From Pseudogulbenkiania ferrooxidans 2002 (GTDB lineage Bacteria; Pseudomonadota; Gammaproteobacteria; Burkholderiales; Chromobacteriaceae), in the NCBI RefSeq assembly GCF_000174355.1, contig NZ_ACIS01000004.1, forward strand, positions 252,924 to 316,923: a stretch of DNA of 64,000 nt. Reading direction: 5' to 3'. The position numbers were made by a program, and so were the translations under genes. The notes beneath the pieces are model-generated. The model saw nothing but the letters and a program-made list of their open reading frames with translations, made no database searches and was not told where the DNA came from. This document shows positions 53,055 through 61,523 of the stretch, piece after piece. The number at the start of each line of letters is the position of its first letter. The first letter of the stretch is position 1.

Positions 53055-53190
53055 CTATTTCAGTAGGTGAGCGAGCCAAAGCAGGTTGAGTGCCGCCAGC
53101 GCACAGGAACCGGAATGTACACGGAGTACATGAGGATTCCGAGCACTGCCGGCGCTCAAGATGCGCAGGCGTAGCCACCTATTGGGATAG
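53055..53190. repeat. Family 1 palindromic repeat, copy C
   Basis: 136 bases: CTATTTCAGTAGGTGAGCGA ... CACCTATTGGGATAG. The two halves are imperfect inverted copies, e.g. GAGTGCCGCCAGCGC against GAGCGCCGGCAGTGC, and the centre is ATGTAC-ACGGA-GTACAT. It ends 3 bases from the tsaD stop and about 50 bases before the ABC-F start. Confidence 0.8.
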
Positions 53191-53193
53191 GCT

Positions 53194-54219
53194 CTAGGCG
53201 GCGGGCAGGCTGCCCAAATCCCACCTCGGCTTGACGCTGTAGCCGCCGGCCGGCTGGGCGTACTTCAGGCGCATGGCGCCAGCGTAGGCGATCATCGCGC
53301 CGTTGTCGGTGCACAGCGCCAAGGGCGGGTAGAACACCTCGAAGCGGCCCTTGGCGGCCAGCGCGTCGAGCGCGGCGCGCAGCTGCTTGTTGGCGCCGAC
53401 GCCGCCCGCCACCACCAGCCGTGCCATGTTGGCCTGCTTCAGCGCCTTGAGCGACTTGCCGACCAGCACGTCGACGATGGCGTCCTGGAAGGCGCGGCAG
53501 ATGTCGTTGCGGGTCTGCGGGTCGATCGAGCCATGCTCGGCCTCCTGGTGCCGCACCAGCGTCAGCACCGCGGTCTTCAGGCCGGAAAAGCTCATGTCGA
53601 GATCGTCCGACTTCAGCATCGGGCGCGGCAGCGAGAAGCGTGCCGGATCACCGCTTTCGGCCAACCTGGAGAGCGTCGGGCCGCCGGGGTAATCGAGGCC
53701 GAGCAGCTTGGCGGTCTTGTCGAAGGCTTCGCCGGCGGCATCGTCGAGCGTCTCGCCCAGCACGTCGTAATCGCCCACGCCGCGCACCGCCATCAACTGG
53801 GTGTGGCCGCCTGAGACCAGCAGGGCGACGAAAGGGAAGGCCGGCTTCGGCTCGGCCAGGAGCGGCGAGAGCAGGTGGCCCTCGAGATGGTGCACGCCGA
53901 CCACCGGGATGCCGAGCCCGAAGGCCAGCGCGTTGGCGATGCTGGCGCCGACCAGGAGCGCACCACCCAGGCCCGGCCCTTGGGTGTAGGCCACGGCGTC
54001 CAGGTCGGCGAGCTGCTTGCCGGCCTCGGCCAGGCAGGCCTCGGTGAGCGGGATGGCGCGTCGGATGTGATCGCGGCTCGCCAGCTCCGGCACCACACCG
54101 CCGTATTCGGCGTGCATCGCCATCTGCGTGTGCAGCTGATGGGCCAACAGGCCCTGTTCCGTGTCGTACAGTGCGACCCCGGTTTCGTCGCAGGACGATT
54201 CAATACCCAGTACCAGCAT
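53194..54219 (-). CDS. tsaD: tRNA N6-threonylcarbamoyladenosine synthase TsaD
   Basis: 341-aa ASKHA-fold protein that transfers threonylcarbamoyl to A37 of ANN-decoding tRNAs, with TsaB and TsaE. Metal ligands His111 and His115 in VHHLEGH; phosphate loops [10 protein letters not shown] and [28 protein letters not shown] and [12 protein letters not shown] are conserved. Essential in most bacteria. The ATG at 54219 is used; the five-codon-longer start lacks family support. Confidence 0.97.
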   Translation of the reverse strand: MLVLGIESSCDETGVALYDTEQGLLAHQLHTQMAMHAEYGGVVPELASRDHIRRAIPLTEACLAEAGKQLADLDAVAYTQGPGLGGALLVGASIANALAFGLGIPVVGVHHLEGHLLSPLLAEPKPAFPFVALLVSGGHTQLMAVRGVGDYDVLGETLDDAAGEAFDKTAKLLGLDYPGGPTLSRLAESGDPARFSLPRPMLKSDDLDMSFSGLKTAVLTLVRHQEAEHGSIDPQTRNDICRAFQDAIVDVLVGKSLKALKQANMARLVVAGGVGANKQLRAALDALAAKGRFEVFYPPLALCTDNGAMIAYAGAMRLKYAQPAGGYSVKPRWDLGSLPAA

Positions 54220-54528
54220 GGTCAATGTTTTCAAACCTGTTCATGATCTTGCCACGCCCCTGATCGGGGCTCATGTGCATTGCGTGCAAATCTTGCGCTG
54301 GGCACATCTTGAAGATGGGCCCGCAGAGATTCGCTCAGCGATCGGAAATCCTCACGTACTGCGTGTAGATGCCGGTTTCTACGCTGCGCTTCGCCCCCGC
54401 CGAGGCCCGGTCGCGACAGGTCGCGAGCAGGTTCCCAGCGGGAAAATCTTTTCATTTTACCGGCGAATCTTTGTGAGCCCAAATCGGCAATGGTAGTCTT
54501 GCAGGCTTGATTGACCAGGAGGACAACA
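54220..54528. other. Divergent promoter region tsaD/OsmC with family 2 repeat
   Basis: 309 bases without a gene. It holds the second family 2 repeat (54282-54342) and the probable promoters of tsaD (minus) and the OsmC-type gene (plus), the latter with AGGAGG before its start. A GC-rich stretch at 54370-54440 has inverted pairs (GGTCGCGACAGGTCGCGA). Confidence 0.5.
54282..54342. repeat. Family 2 palindromic repeat, copy 2
   Basis: 61 bases sharing the framework of 46097-46155, with a central palindrome CATCTTGAAGATG. Divergence between the copies is concentrated in compensating positions of the stems (for example GCCAATC/GATTGGC against CATCTT/AAGATG). Confidence 0.6.
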
Positions 54529-54948
54529 ATGCAGGCCAAACTGAGATGGATCGACGGGGTGTGTTTCATGGGTGAGACCGGCAGCGGTCACGCCGTGGTG
54601 ATGGACGGCGCGCCCGAAGGCGGCGGCCGCAACCTCGGCCCGCGCCCGATGGAACTGCTGCTGCTCGGCACCGCCGGCTGCACCAGCTACGACGTGCTGG
54701 GCATCCTGAAAAAGTCGCGCCAGGACGTGCACGACTGCTGGGTCGATATCGACGCCGACCGCGCCGACACCGACCCCAAGGTGTTCACCCGCATCCATTT
54801 CCACTTCGTCGTGGTCGGCCGCGAGCTGAAGCCCGACGCCGTCGAGCGCGCCATCAAGCTGTCCGCCGAAAAATACTGCTCGGCCTCGATCATGCTGGGC
54901 AAAACCGCCGACATCACCCACGATTTCGAGCTGCGCGAACCCGCCTGA
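54529..54948 (+). CDS. OsmC/Ohr-family protein (YhfA-like)
   Basis: 139-aa OsmC-fold protein. Both conserved Cys of the family are present (LGTAGCTSYDVLGIL and AEKYCSASIML), so a thiol peroxidase role against organic hydroperoxides is possible. The sequence is closer to YhfA than to OsmC or Ohr. The ATG at 54529 has an AGGAGG ribosome-binding site; followed by a terminator. Confidence 0.9.
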   Translation: MQAKLRWIDGVCFMGETGSGHAVVMDGAPEGGGRNLGPRPMELLLLGTAGCTSYDVLGILKKSRQDVHDCWVDIDADRADTDPKVFTRIHFHFVVVGRELKPDAVERAIKLSAEKYCSASIMLGKTADITHDFELREPA

Positions 54949-54986
54949 GCCAGCGGGCTTCGGCCAACGTTGGCAGCGTGTCACGG

Positions 54987-55010
54987 CGCCACCTTAAGGG
55001 TGGCGTTTTT
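54987..55010 (+). terminator. Terminator after the OsmC-type gene
   Basis: Stem CGCCACC (54987-54993) with GGTGGCG (54999-55005) and a 5-base loop, followed by TTTTT. It separates the OsmC gene from the flagellar operon. Confidence 0.85.
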
Positions 55011-55125
55011 CATCGCTGCCGCTAGGGCGGCAATAGTTGCCGCTTTGCCGTCCTGTCCAGCTTGCCGCTCCGTCGTCCTTCGGGCGAATTCCCGTCTTTT
55101 CAAGCCCTTGCCCCTAGTGATCGTG

Positions 55126-55142
55126 TTGGCATGAAAAATGCT
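55126..55142 (+). promoter_or_regulatory. Sigma-54-type promoter of the flgB operon
   Basis: TTGGCAT-GAAAAA-TGCT has GG and GC exactly 10 bases apart, the -24/-12 geometry of RpoN promoters (consensus TGGCAC-N5-TTGCW). The predicted start is near 55153, 16 bases before flgB, which has AGGAGAAGG as ribosome-binding site. Confidence 0.75.
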
Positions 55143-55168
55143 TTTGGGGTGTCATCCAGGAGAAGGTC

Positions 55169-55579
55169 ATGCTCGACAAGATTGCCCACTATTTCGATTT
55201 CCAGCAGCAGGCGCTCAATCTGCGCGCCAAGCGCGCCGAGGTGATCGCCAGCAACATCGCCAACGCCGATACGCCGAACTACAAGGCGGTGGATCTCGAT
55301 TTCGCGTCGGCGCTGCAGTCGGCGCAGGGCACGCAATCGCGTCTGGCCCTGAACGTCACCGACCCGGCGCATATCGCCTCGTCGTCTGGCGCGGGCGGAG
55401 CCGGCGCTCCCGAGCTCAAGTACCGCAGCGCGGTGCAGCGCAGCCTGGACGGCAACACCGTGGACATGGACGTCGAGCGCGCGGCCTTCACTGACAACGC
55501 CATGCAATACCAGTCCACGCTGACCTTTCTCAATCGCCGCATCTCCAGCCTGAACGAAGCCATCAAGGGAGGTCAGTAA
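55169..55579 (+). CDS. flgB: Flagellar basal-body rod protein FlgB
   Basis: 136-aa proximal rod subunit, exported by the flagellar type III system without a signal peptide. The rod-protein N-terminal motif (LRAKRAEVIASNIANADTPNYKAVDLDF) and C-terminal helix (NTVDMDVERAAFTDNAMQYQ) are present. First gene of the operon; the sigma-54-type promoter is upstream and flgC starts 2 bases after its stop. Confidence 0.96.
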   Translation: MLDKIAHYFDFQQQALNLRAKRAEVIASNIANADTPNYKAVDLDFASALQSAQGTQSRLALNVTDPAHIASSSGAGGAGAPELKYRSAVQRSLDGNTVDMDVERAAFTDNAMQYQSTLTFLNRRISSLNEAIKGGQ

Positions 55580-55581
55580 GC

Positions 55582-55992
55582 ATGTCGCTGAGCAACGTCT
55601 TCACCATTGCCGGTTCGGCGCTGACCGCGCAGTCGATGCGCCTCAACGTGGTCGCGAGCAACATCGCCAACGCCGAGAGCGCCACCAGCTCGACCGGCCA
55701 GCCCTACCAGGGGCGGCACGTGGTGTTCACCGCCATCCCGGTGTCGGCCACTCAGCCGCAGGTGGCCGGCGTGCGCGTGACCTCGGTGGTGGAAGACACC
55801 ACCCCGCCGCGCCTCAAATACGACCCGGGCAACCCGCTGGCCGACCAGCGCGGCTACGTCAACCTGCCCAACGTCAACCCGGTGGAGGAGATGGCCGACA
55901 TGATTTCCGCCGCGCGGTCCTACCAGACCAACGTCGAACTGATGAATACCGCCAAGAACCTGCTGCAGAAGACCCTGCAGCTGGGGCAATAA
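55582..55992 (+). CDS. flgC: Flagellar basal-body rod protein FlgC
   Basis: 136-aa rod subunit with the family motif MRLNVVASNIANAESATSS and C-terminal YVNLPNVNPVEEMADMISAARSYQTNVE (in parts). It joins FlgB, FlgF and FlgG in the rod crossing the periplasm. Same length as FlgB by coincidence. Confidence 0.96.
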   Translation: MSLSNVFTIAGSALTAQSMRLNVVASNIANAESATSSTGQPYQGRHVVFTAIPVSATQPQVAGVRVTSVVEDTTPPRLKYDPGNPLADQRGYVNLPNVNPVEEMADMISAARSYQTNVELMNTAKNLLQKTLQLGQ

Positions 55993-56009
55993 GCCTGGAG
56001 GGCTGAGAC

Positions 56010-56702
56010 ATGACCGTGACGTCCACGACCAATAACCCCTACACCGTTTTGAACACCGGCAACAGCACCTCGTCGTCCTCTGTCTCGGCGTCCTCGGCGG
56101 AAGGTATCCAGAACCGCTTCCTGACGCTCTTGACCACCCAGCTCAAGTCGCAGGACCCGCTGAATCCGATGGAAAACAACGAGATCACCTCGCAGATGGC
56201 GCAGATCAGCCAGGTGACCGGCCTCGAGAACCTCAGCAAATCGATCAACTCGCTGCTGCAGAGCCAGTACGGCACCCAGTCGCTGCTGGCGGCCTCGCTG
56301 GTCGGCAAGAGCGCGATGATCGACGGCAACACCCTCACCCTGGCGCAAGGCGGCACGGCGCAGGGCGGCGTGATTCTCGATGGCTCGGCGCAGAACCTGG
56401 CGATCACCGTGAAGAACGCGAACGGCGAGGTGATCGATACCTTCACCATGAACAATGTCGACAGCGGCCTGACCACTTTCAACTGGGACGGCACCGACAA
56501 GGACGGCAACGCCGCCGCCGCCGGGGTGTACACCTTCAGCGTCGCCGCCACCAACGAGAGCAACGGCAAGACCACGTCGGTGACGGCCGAGCCGCTCTCC
56601 AACCAGCACGTCGACGCCGTGGTGTGGGACAAGGGCAGCCCCTACATCGTGACGCCGCAAGGCGGCCGCGTGGCGATCGCCAACATCGTTCAAGTGTCTT
56701 GA
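56010..56702 (+). CDS. flgD: Flagellar hook capping protein FlgD
   Basis: 230-aa hook-cap scaffold that guides FlgE assembly. The N-terminal FLTLLTTQLKSQDPLNPMEN motif is diagnostic, and is followed by a helical stretch and a C-terminal FlgD Ig/tudor-like pair (from about residue 85). No signal peptide. Confidence 0.95.
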   Translation: MTVTSTTNNPYTVLNTGNSTSSSSVSASSAEGIQNRFLTLLTTQLKSQDPLNPMENNEITSQMAQISQVTGLENLSKSINSLLQSQYGTQSLLAASLVGKSAMIDGNTLTLAQGGTAQGGVILDGSAQNLAITVKNANGEVIDTFTMNNVDSGLTTFNWDGTDKDGNAAAAGVYTFSVAATNESNGKTTSVTAEPLSNQHVDAVVWDKGSPYIVTPQGGRVAIANIVQVS

Positions 56703-56738
56703 TGCTGCAGTACTGAAAGCGTACCGGGAGAGTAAGAA

Positions 56739-57998
56739 ATGGGTTTCCAACAGGGTTTGAGTGGCCTGGCTGCAGCGTCCAAGCAACTGGAAGTGGTCGG
56801 CAACAACGTGGCCAACGCCAGTACCAACGGCTTCAAGCGTTCACGCTCCGAGTTCGCCGACATGTACGGCTCCAGCCTCTACGGTGTCTCCAACGCCCAG
56901 GCCGGCATCGGCGTACGCACGGCGGAGGTCAGCCAGTTGTTCGACCAGGGCAACATCAACTCCACCGGCAACAACCTGGACCTGGCCATTTCCGGCAAAG
57001 GCTTCTTCGTCCTGAAGTCGCCCAGTGCGGCGTCCAGCCAGGATGCCTACAGCCGCAACGGCGCCTTCCAGGTCGATGCCAACGGCTATCTGGTCAACGG
57101 CGACGGCTACAAGCTGCAAGGTTATGCCGCCCAGAACGGCGTGATCCAGTACACCGCCACCCCGGTCGACCTGCAATTCCAGACCAGCCTGATCTCGCCG
57201 ACCGCGACCAGCAACGTCGATCTGGGCGTCAATCTGAACTCCAGTGCGATGGTCATCAGCCCGACGCCGACGGTGAACCCGACGGATACCAGTACTTACA
57301 ATTCCGCCACCTCGGTCAAGGTCTACGACAGCCTGGGCAATACCCACGACCTCAGCTTCTACTTCGTCAAGGGCACGCCCACCGCGACCGGCACCGACTG
57401 GACCGTCAACCTCTATGTCGATGGCACGGCAGTCACCTCGCCCGCCGGGCCGCAGACGCTGAGCTTCGATACCAACGGCGTTTTGACCAGCGGTGGCGTA
57501 CTCAGCAACATTCAGTACACGGCGACCACGCCTAACGGCAGCACGACGCCGATGACCATTGCCACGGTCGATCTCAGCAAGTCGACCCAGTTCAACTCCT
57601 CGTTCGGGGTCAACTCGCTGTCGGCCGACGGTAATGCGCCCGGCACCCTGACCAGCACCAACATCAACAACCAGGGCATCATCGAGGCCACCTATTCCAA
57701 CGGCAAGACCGTGGCCATCGGCCAGGTGGCATTGGCCAACTTCACCAACGTTCAGGGCTTGCAGTCGATGGGCGGCAACCTGTGGAAGGATGTGGCCAGC
57801 TCCACCGGCGGCGCCAAGGTCGGTGCGCCGATGTCCGCCGATCTGGGCGAAATCCAATCCCAGGCGCTGGAACAGTCGAACGTCGATCTGAACTCCGAAC
57901 TGGTGGACATGATCGTGGCGCAACGCTTCTATCAAGCCAACGCCCAGTCGATCAAGACCGAAGACACCATCCTGCAGACCCTGATCAACCTGCGCTGA
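56739..57998 (+). CDS. flgE: Flagellar hook protein FlgE
   Basis: 419-aa hook subunit. N-terminal GLSGLAAASKQLEVVGNNVANASTNGFKRSR (in parts), a central variable D1/D2 region rich in Thr/Ser/Asn, and the C-terminal coiled coil (EQSNVDLNSELVDMIVAQRFYQANAQSIKT) are as expected. Length within the usual 390-430 range. Confidence 0.96.
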   Translation: MGFQQGLSGLAAASKQLEVVGNNVANASTNGFKRSRSEFADMYGSSLYGVSNAQAGIGVRTAEVSQLFDQGNINSTGNNLDLAISGKGFFVLKSPSAASSQDAYSRNGAFQVDANGYLVNGDGYKLQGYAAQNGVIQYTATPVDLQFQTSLISPTATSNVDLGVNLNSSAMVISPTPTVNPTDTSTYNSATSVKVYDSLGNTHDLSFYFVKGTPTATGTDWTVNLYVDGTAVTSPAGPQTLSFDTNGVLTSGGVLSNIQYTATTPNGSTTPMTIATVDLSKSTQFNSSFGVNSLSADGNAPGTLTSTNINNQGIIEATYSNGKTVAIGQVALANFTNVQGLQSMGGNLWKDVASSTGGAKVGAPMSADLGEIQSQALEQSNVDLNSELVDMIVAQRFYQANAQSIKTEDTILQTLINLR

Positions 57999-58020
57999 GC
58001 ATTAACGGGATAACGGCACC

Positions 58021-58761
58021 ATGGACCGCATGATCTACCTGGCGATGACCGGCGCCAAACACGTGATGACGCAGCAGGCCACCACCTCGCAGAACCTGGC
58101 CAACGTGCACACTAACGGCTACAAGGCCGACCAGGTCTCGTTCCGCGCCTTGCCGGTGGTGGGCGACGGTGCGCCGACCCGCACCTACGTGGTCGACAAC
58201 ACCATCGGCCATGACCTGTCACAGGGCAGCCTGCAGCAGACCGGCAACGACACCGACTTCGCCCTGGGCACCCCGGGTTTCTTCACGGTGCAGACAGCCG
58301 ATGGCCGCGAAGCCTATAGCCGCGACGGCGGCTTCGTCGCAGATCCCAACGGCATGCTGCGCACCCGCAGCGGCTTGCCCATCCTCGGCGATGGCGGGCC
58401 GATCACCGTCCCGACCGGCTCCAGCGTGGTGATCGGTCCGGATGGCACGGTGGTGACCACACCCACGAGCGGTGCCGATCGCACCCCGCAGATCGCCGGC
58501 CAGCTCAAGCTGGTCAACCCGGGCGAGCGCGCCGTGTACAAGGGTGAGGATGGCCTGTTCCGCCTCAACGCGGGCGGCAACGCCACGGCCTCGGACGACG
58601 TCAAGGTGGTGTCGGGGGCCTTGGAAGGCAGCAACGTCAATGCGGTGGAGAGCCTGGTGCAGATGATTTCCCATGCGCGCCAGTTCGATCTCAACGTCAA
58701 GCTGATGCAGACCTCCGACCAGAACGAACAAAAAGCCAGCCAGATTCTCGCCTTGAGCTGA
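58021..58761 (+). CDS. flgF: Flagellar basal-body rod protein FlgF
   Basis: 246-aa rod protein. It starts MDRMIYLAMTGAKHVMTQQA, the FlgF-specific opening, with a middle EAYSRDGGFVADPNGMLRT and a C-terminal GSNVNAVESLVQMISHARQFD. It lies between hook and distal rod genes in standard order. Confidence 0.96.
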   Translation: MDRMIYLAMTGAKHVMTQQATTSQNLANVHTNGYKADQVSFRALPVVGDGAPTRTYVVDNTIGHDLSQGSLQQTGNDTDFALGTPGFFTVQTADGREAYSRDGGFVADPNGMLRTRSGLPILGDGGPITVPTGSSVVIGPDGTVVTTPTSGADRTPQIAGQLKLVNPGERAVYKGEDGLFRLNAGGNATASDDVKVVSGALEGSNVNAVESLVQMISHARQFDLNVKLMQTSDQNEQKASQILALS

Positions 58762-58797
58762 GAGGTTGGCCGAAGCCCAAAATAAGGAACACTCGCC

Positions 58798-59580
58798 ATG
58801 ATGCGCGCCCTTTACATCGCCAAGACCGGCATGGACTCCAGCCAGTTCCAGCTGGACGTGGTCTCCAACAACCTGGCCAACTCCAATACCAAAGGGTTCA
58901 AGAAAGGCCACGCGGTCTTCGAAGATTTGTACTACCAGACCCTGCGCCAGCCGGGGTCGCAACTGACCAACGGCAACAGCCTGCCGACCGGGCTGCAAGT
59001 CGGTACCGGCTCCACCGTGGTGGCGACCGCGCGCATCCACTCGCAGGGTAACCTGGAATCGACCGAACAGCCGCTCGACCTGGCCATCAATGGTGACGGC
59101 TTCTTCCGCGTGCAACAGCCGGATGGCACCATCGCCTACACCCGCAACGGCGAATTCCGTCGCAACGAGAACGGCGACATCGTCAACTCGTCCGGTTATC
59201 TGCTCGATCCGGCGATCAACATCCCGGCTAACGCCACCGGCATCACCATTTCGGAAGCGGGCGTGGTGCAGTATACCCAGCCCAATAGCACCGCCCCCAC
59301 CACCGCCGGCACCATCCAGCTGACCACCTTTATCAACCCGCAAGGTCTGCAGAGCATCGGCCAGAACCTCTACCTGCAAACCCAGGCGTCGGGCGACCCG
59401 CAGGATGGCGACCCCAACACCGATGGTCGCGGCAGTGTGCGCTCGGGTTTTCTCGAGGATTCCAACGTCAACGTCACCGAAGAACTGGTCAACATGATCA
59501 CCGCCCAGCGTTCGTTCGAAATGAACTCGCGTGCGATCAAGACAGCGGACGAGATGCTGCAGCGGATTGCCCAGTTATAA
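58798..59580 (+). CDS. flgG: Flagellar distal rod protein FlgG
   Basis: 260-aa distal rod subunit, opening ALYIAKTGMDSSQFQLDVVSNNLANSNTKG (parts), with the GDGFFRVQQPDGTIAYTRNGEF core and a C-terminal EELVNMITAQRSFEMNSRAIKTADEM. Length exactly standard (260). Two consecutive ATGs (58798, 58801) make the start ambiguous by one codon. Confidence 0.97.
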   Translation: MMRALYIAKTGMDSSQFQLDVVSNNLANSNTKGFKKGHAVFEDLYYQTLRQPGSQLTNGNSLPTGLQVGTGSTVVATARIHSQGNLESTEQPLDLAINGDGFFRVQQPDGTIAYTRNGEFRRNENGDIVNSSGYLLDPAINIPANATGITISEAGVVQYTQPNSTAPTTAGTIQLTTFINPQGLQSIGQNLYLQTQASGDPQDGDPNTDGRGSVRSGFLEDSNVNVTEELVNMITAQRSFEMNSRAIKTADEMLQRIAQL

Positions 59581-59610
59581 TGCTGGCGTCGACCAGCTAG
59601 AGGCCCTGTG

Positions 59611-60294
59611 ATGAAAGCGATTTTCGGTGTGATGGCCATGCTGGCCGTGGCGTTGTCCGGGTGTGCCGTGCCCGAGCCGCCCATCGTGCAGCAGCCGATG
59701 AGCGCGAGGCCCCAGCCGGCGCCGCAGGCCCTGCCCGGCAATGGCTCCATCTTCCAGGCCGGAAGCTACCAGCCGATCTTTGCCGACCGCGTCCCGGCAC
59801 GGGTGGGCGATACGCTGACGGTCACCATCGAAGAGAAAACCACCACGGCGGCCTCCGAGCAGACCACCGGCAAGCGTACCTCATCGCTCAGCAACAGCAT
59901 GGGGGCGGGTCTGCAGCTTCCCTTCGTTCCCGATTATCTCGAAAAGAAACTGGCAGGGGCCTCCCTGTCGGCCGACGGCTCGGCCACCTCGGGCGGCAAG
60001 GGCACCAACCAGGCGAGCTCCTCGTTCGTCAGCTCGATCACGGTGACCGTGATCGACGTGCTGGCCAACGGCAATCTGATGGTGAGCGGGGAGAAGCAGG
60101 TACGGCTCAATGGCGATACCGAATACATCCGGCTGTCCGGGGTAGTGAACCCCCGTGACATCAAGACCGGCAATACGGTCTCGTCAACCAAGGTGGCCGA
60201 TGCCCGTATCGAGCAGCAATCCAAGGGCAACAACCGCTCGTTTGCCGAGCCGGGCTGGCTGACCAAGTTTTTCATGACGGTGCTGCCATTCTGA
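59611..60294 (+). CDS. flgH: Flagellar L-ring lipoprotein FlgH
   Basis: 227-aa outer-membrane ring protein. Signal peptide and lipobox with Cys18 (ALSGC), followed by a Pro-rich linker, then FADRVPARVGDTLTVTIEEKTTTAASE and VNPRDIKTGNTVSSTKVADARIE. ATG 59611 taken in place of the GTG codon just before it. Confidence 0.96.
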   Translation: MKAIFGVMAMLAVALSGCAVPEPPIVQQPMSARPQPAPQALPGNGSIFQAGSYQPIFADRVPARVGDTLTVTIEEKTTTAASEQTTGKRTSSLSNSMGAGLQLPFVPDYLEKKLAGASLSADGSATSGGKGTNQASSSFVSSITVTVIDVLANGNLMVSGEKQVRLNGDTEYIRLSGVVNPRDIKTGNTVSSTKVADARIEQQSKGNNRSFAEPGWLTKFFMTVLPF

Positions 60295-60330
60295 TGGTGG
60301 CGATGGCCGGTGCTTTATAGCGGGATGGGA

Positions 60331-61431
60331 ATGAAACGTTTTCTAGGTATGCTGCTGATCGGGGTGTTGGCCATGTCTCCGGCCTTGGCCACGCAGCGGC
60401 TCAAGGATATCGCCTCGATCGGCGGTGTTCGCACCAACCAGCTGATCGGCTATGGCCTGGTGGTCGGGCTCGACGGCAGTGGTGACAAGGCCACCTCGTC
60501 ACCGTTCACATCGCAGTCGATGTCGAGCATGCTCAACCAGCTCGGGGTGCAGATTCCGGTCGGAACCAAGCTCGATCCGAAGAACGTCGCCGCTGTTACC
60601 GTCACCGGAACCCTGCCGCCGTTTGCGCGCCAGGGGCAGGCCATCGACGTGACCGTTTCCTCCATCGGTGACGCCAAGAGCCTGCGCGGCGGCACGCTGC
60701 TGATGTCGCCGCTGAAAGGCGCGGACGGGCAGATCTACGCGATGGCGCAAGGTAACGTGGTGGTGGGCGGCGCCGGGGCGTCTGCTGCGGGTAGTTCGGC
60801 ACAGGTCAACCATCTGAGCGTCGGCCGCATTCCCGCCGGGGCGACGGTGGAGCGCGAGGTTCCGACCGCGCTCGGCTCGGGCGGTGTAGTCCAGCTCGAG
60901 CTGTTCGAGTCCGACTTCACCACTGCCAATCGGGTGGTGCAGGCCATCAACCGCGAGCTTGGCGATGGCGTGGCCCGTGCGTTGGATGGCAGGCTGGTGG
61001 AAGTGGTCGCTCCGCAAGACGCCAATCGCCGCGTGCAGTTCCTGTCCCGGATGGAAAATATTGCCGTGACACCGGCAGAAGCTTCCCCTCTGGTCATTCT
61101 CAATGCCCGTACCGGTTCGGTGGTGATGAACCAGTCCGTGACTATCGACCCCTGTGCCGTGGCGCACGGCAACCTCTCGGTCTCGGTCAGCAACACCCCG
61201 CAGGTGAGCCAGCCGGCGCCACTGTCGGGTGGACAGACGGTCGTCACCAACCAGGCCAGCGTCAACGTCAAGAGCGAAGGAGGCAAGGTGATCGGGCTGC
61301 CGCGCGGGGCCAACCTGTCCCAGGTGGTGAACGCGCTGAATGCGCTCGGCGCCACGCCACAGGACTTGTTGTCCATTTTGCAGGCCATGAAAGCGGCCGG
61401 CGCGCTCAAGGCGGAGCTGCAGATCATCTGA
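60331..61431 (+). CDS. flgI: Flagellar P-ring protein FlgI
   Basis: 366-aa periplasmic P-ring subunit. Sec signal peptide (MKRFLGMLLIGVLAMSPALA), then the very conserved RLKDIASIGGVRTNQLIGYGLVVGLDGSGD (in parts), LRGGTLLMSPLKGADGQ and the C-terminal ANLSQVVNALNALGATPQDL. The ATG at 60331 has GGGA upstream. A terminator-like hairpin follows it. Confidence 0.97.
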   Translation: MKRFLGMLLIGVLAMSPALATQRLKDIASIGGVRTNQLIGYGLVVGLDGSGDKATSSPFTSQSMSSMLNQLGVQIPVGTKLDPKNVAAVTVTGTLPPFARQGQAIDVTVSSIGDAKSLRGGTLLMSPLKGADGQIYAMAQGNVVVGGAGASAAGSSAQVNHLSVGRIPAGATVEREVPTALGSGGVVQLELFESDFTTANRVVQAINRELGDGVARALDGRLVEVVAPQDANRRVQFLSRMENIAVTPAEASPLVILNARTGSVVMNQSVTIDPCAVAHGNLSVSVSNTPQVSQPAPLSGGQTVVTNQASVNVKSEGGKVIGLPRGANLSQVVNALNALGATPQDLLSILQAMKAAGALKAELQII

Positions 61432-61458
61432 GCGTAGCGGCCGGCGTTTGGTGGCAAG

Positions 61459-61481
61459 GGGAGGGATAGCCCTCCCTTTTT
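61459..61481 (+). terminator. Terminator-like hairpin between flgI and flgJ
   Basis: GGGAGGG (61459-61465), loop ATAG, CCCTCCC (61470-61476), then five T. It has the form of a rho-independent terminator inside the flagellar operon, 28 bases after the flgI stop; it could separate the rod/ring transcript from flgJK. Confidence 0.75.
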
Positions 61482-61523
61482 CGTTGGCCCGTTTCTTGCT
61501 TTTTCTGCGCCGAGGAGATCAGG

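Noticed and set aside
51029-53089. 686-codon plus-strand frame
   Set aside because: Antisense shadow of the ABC-F gene.
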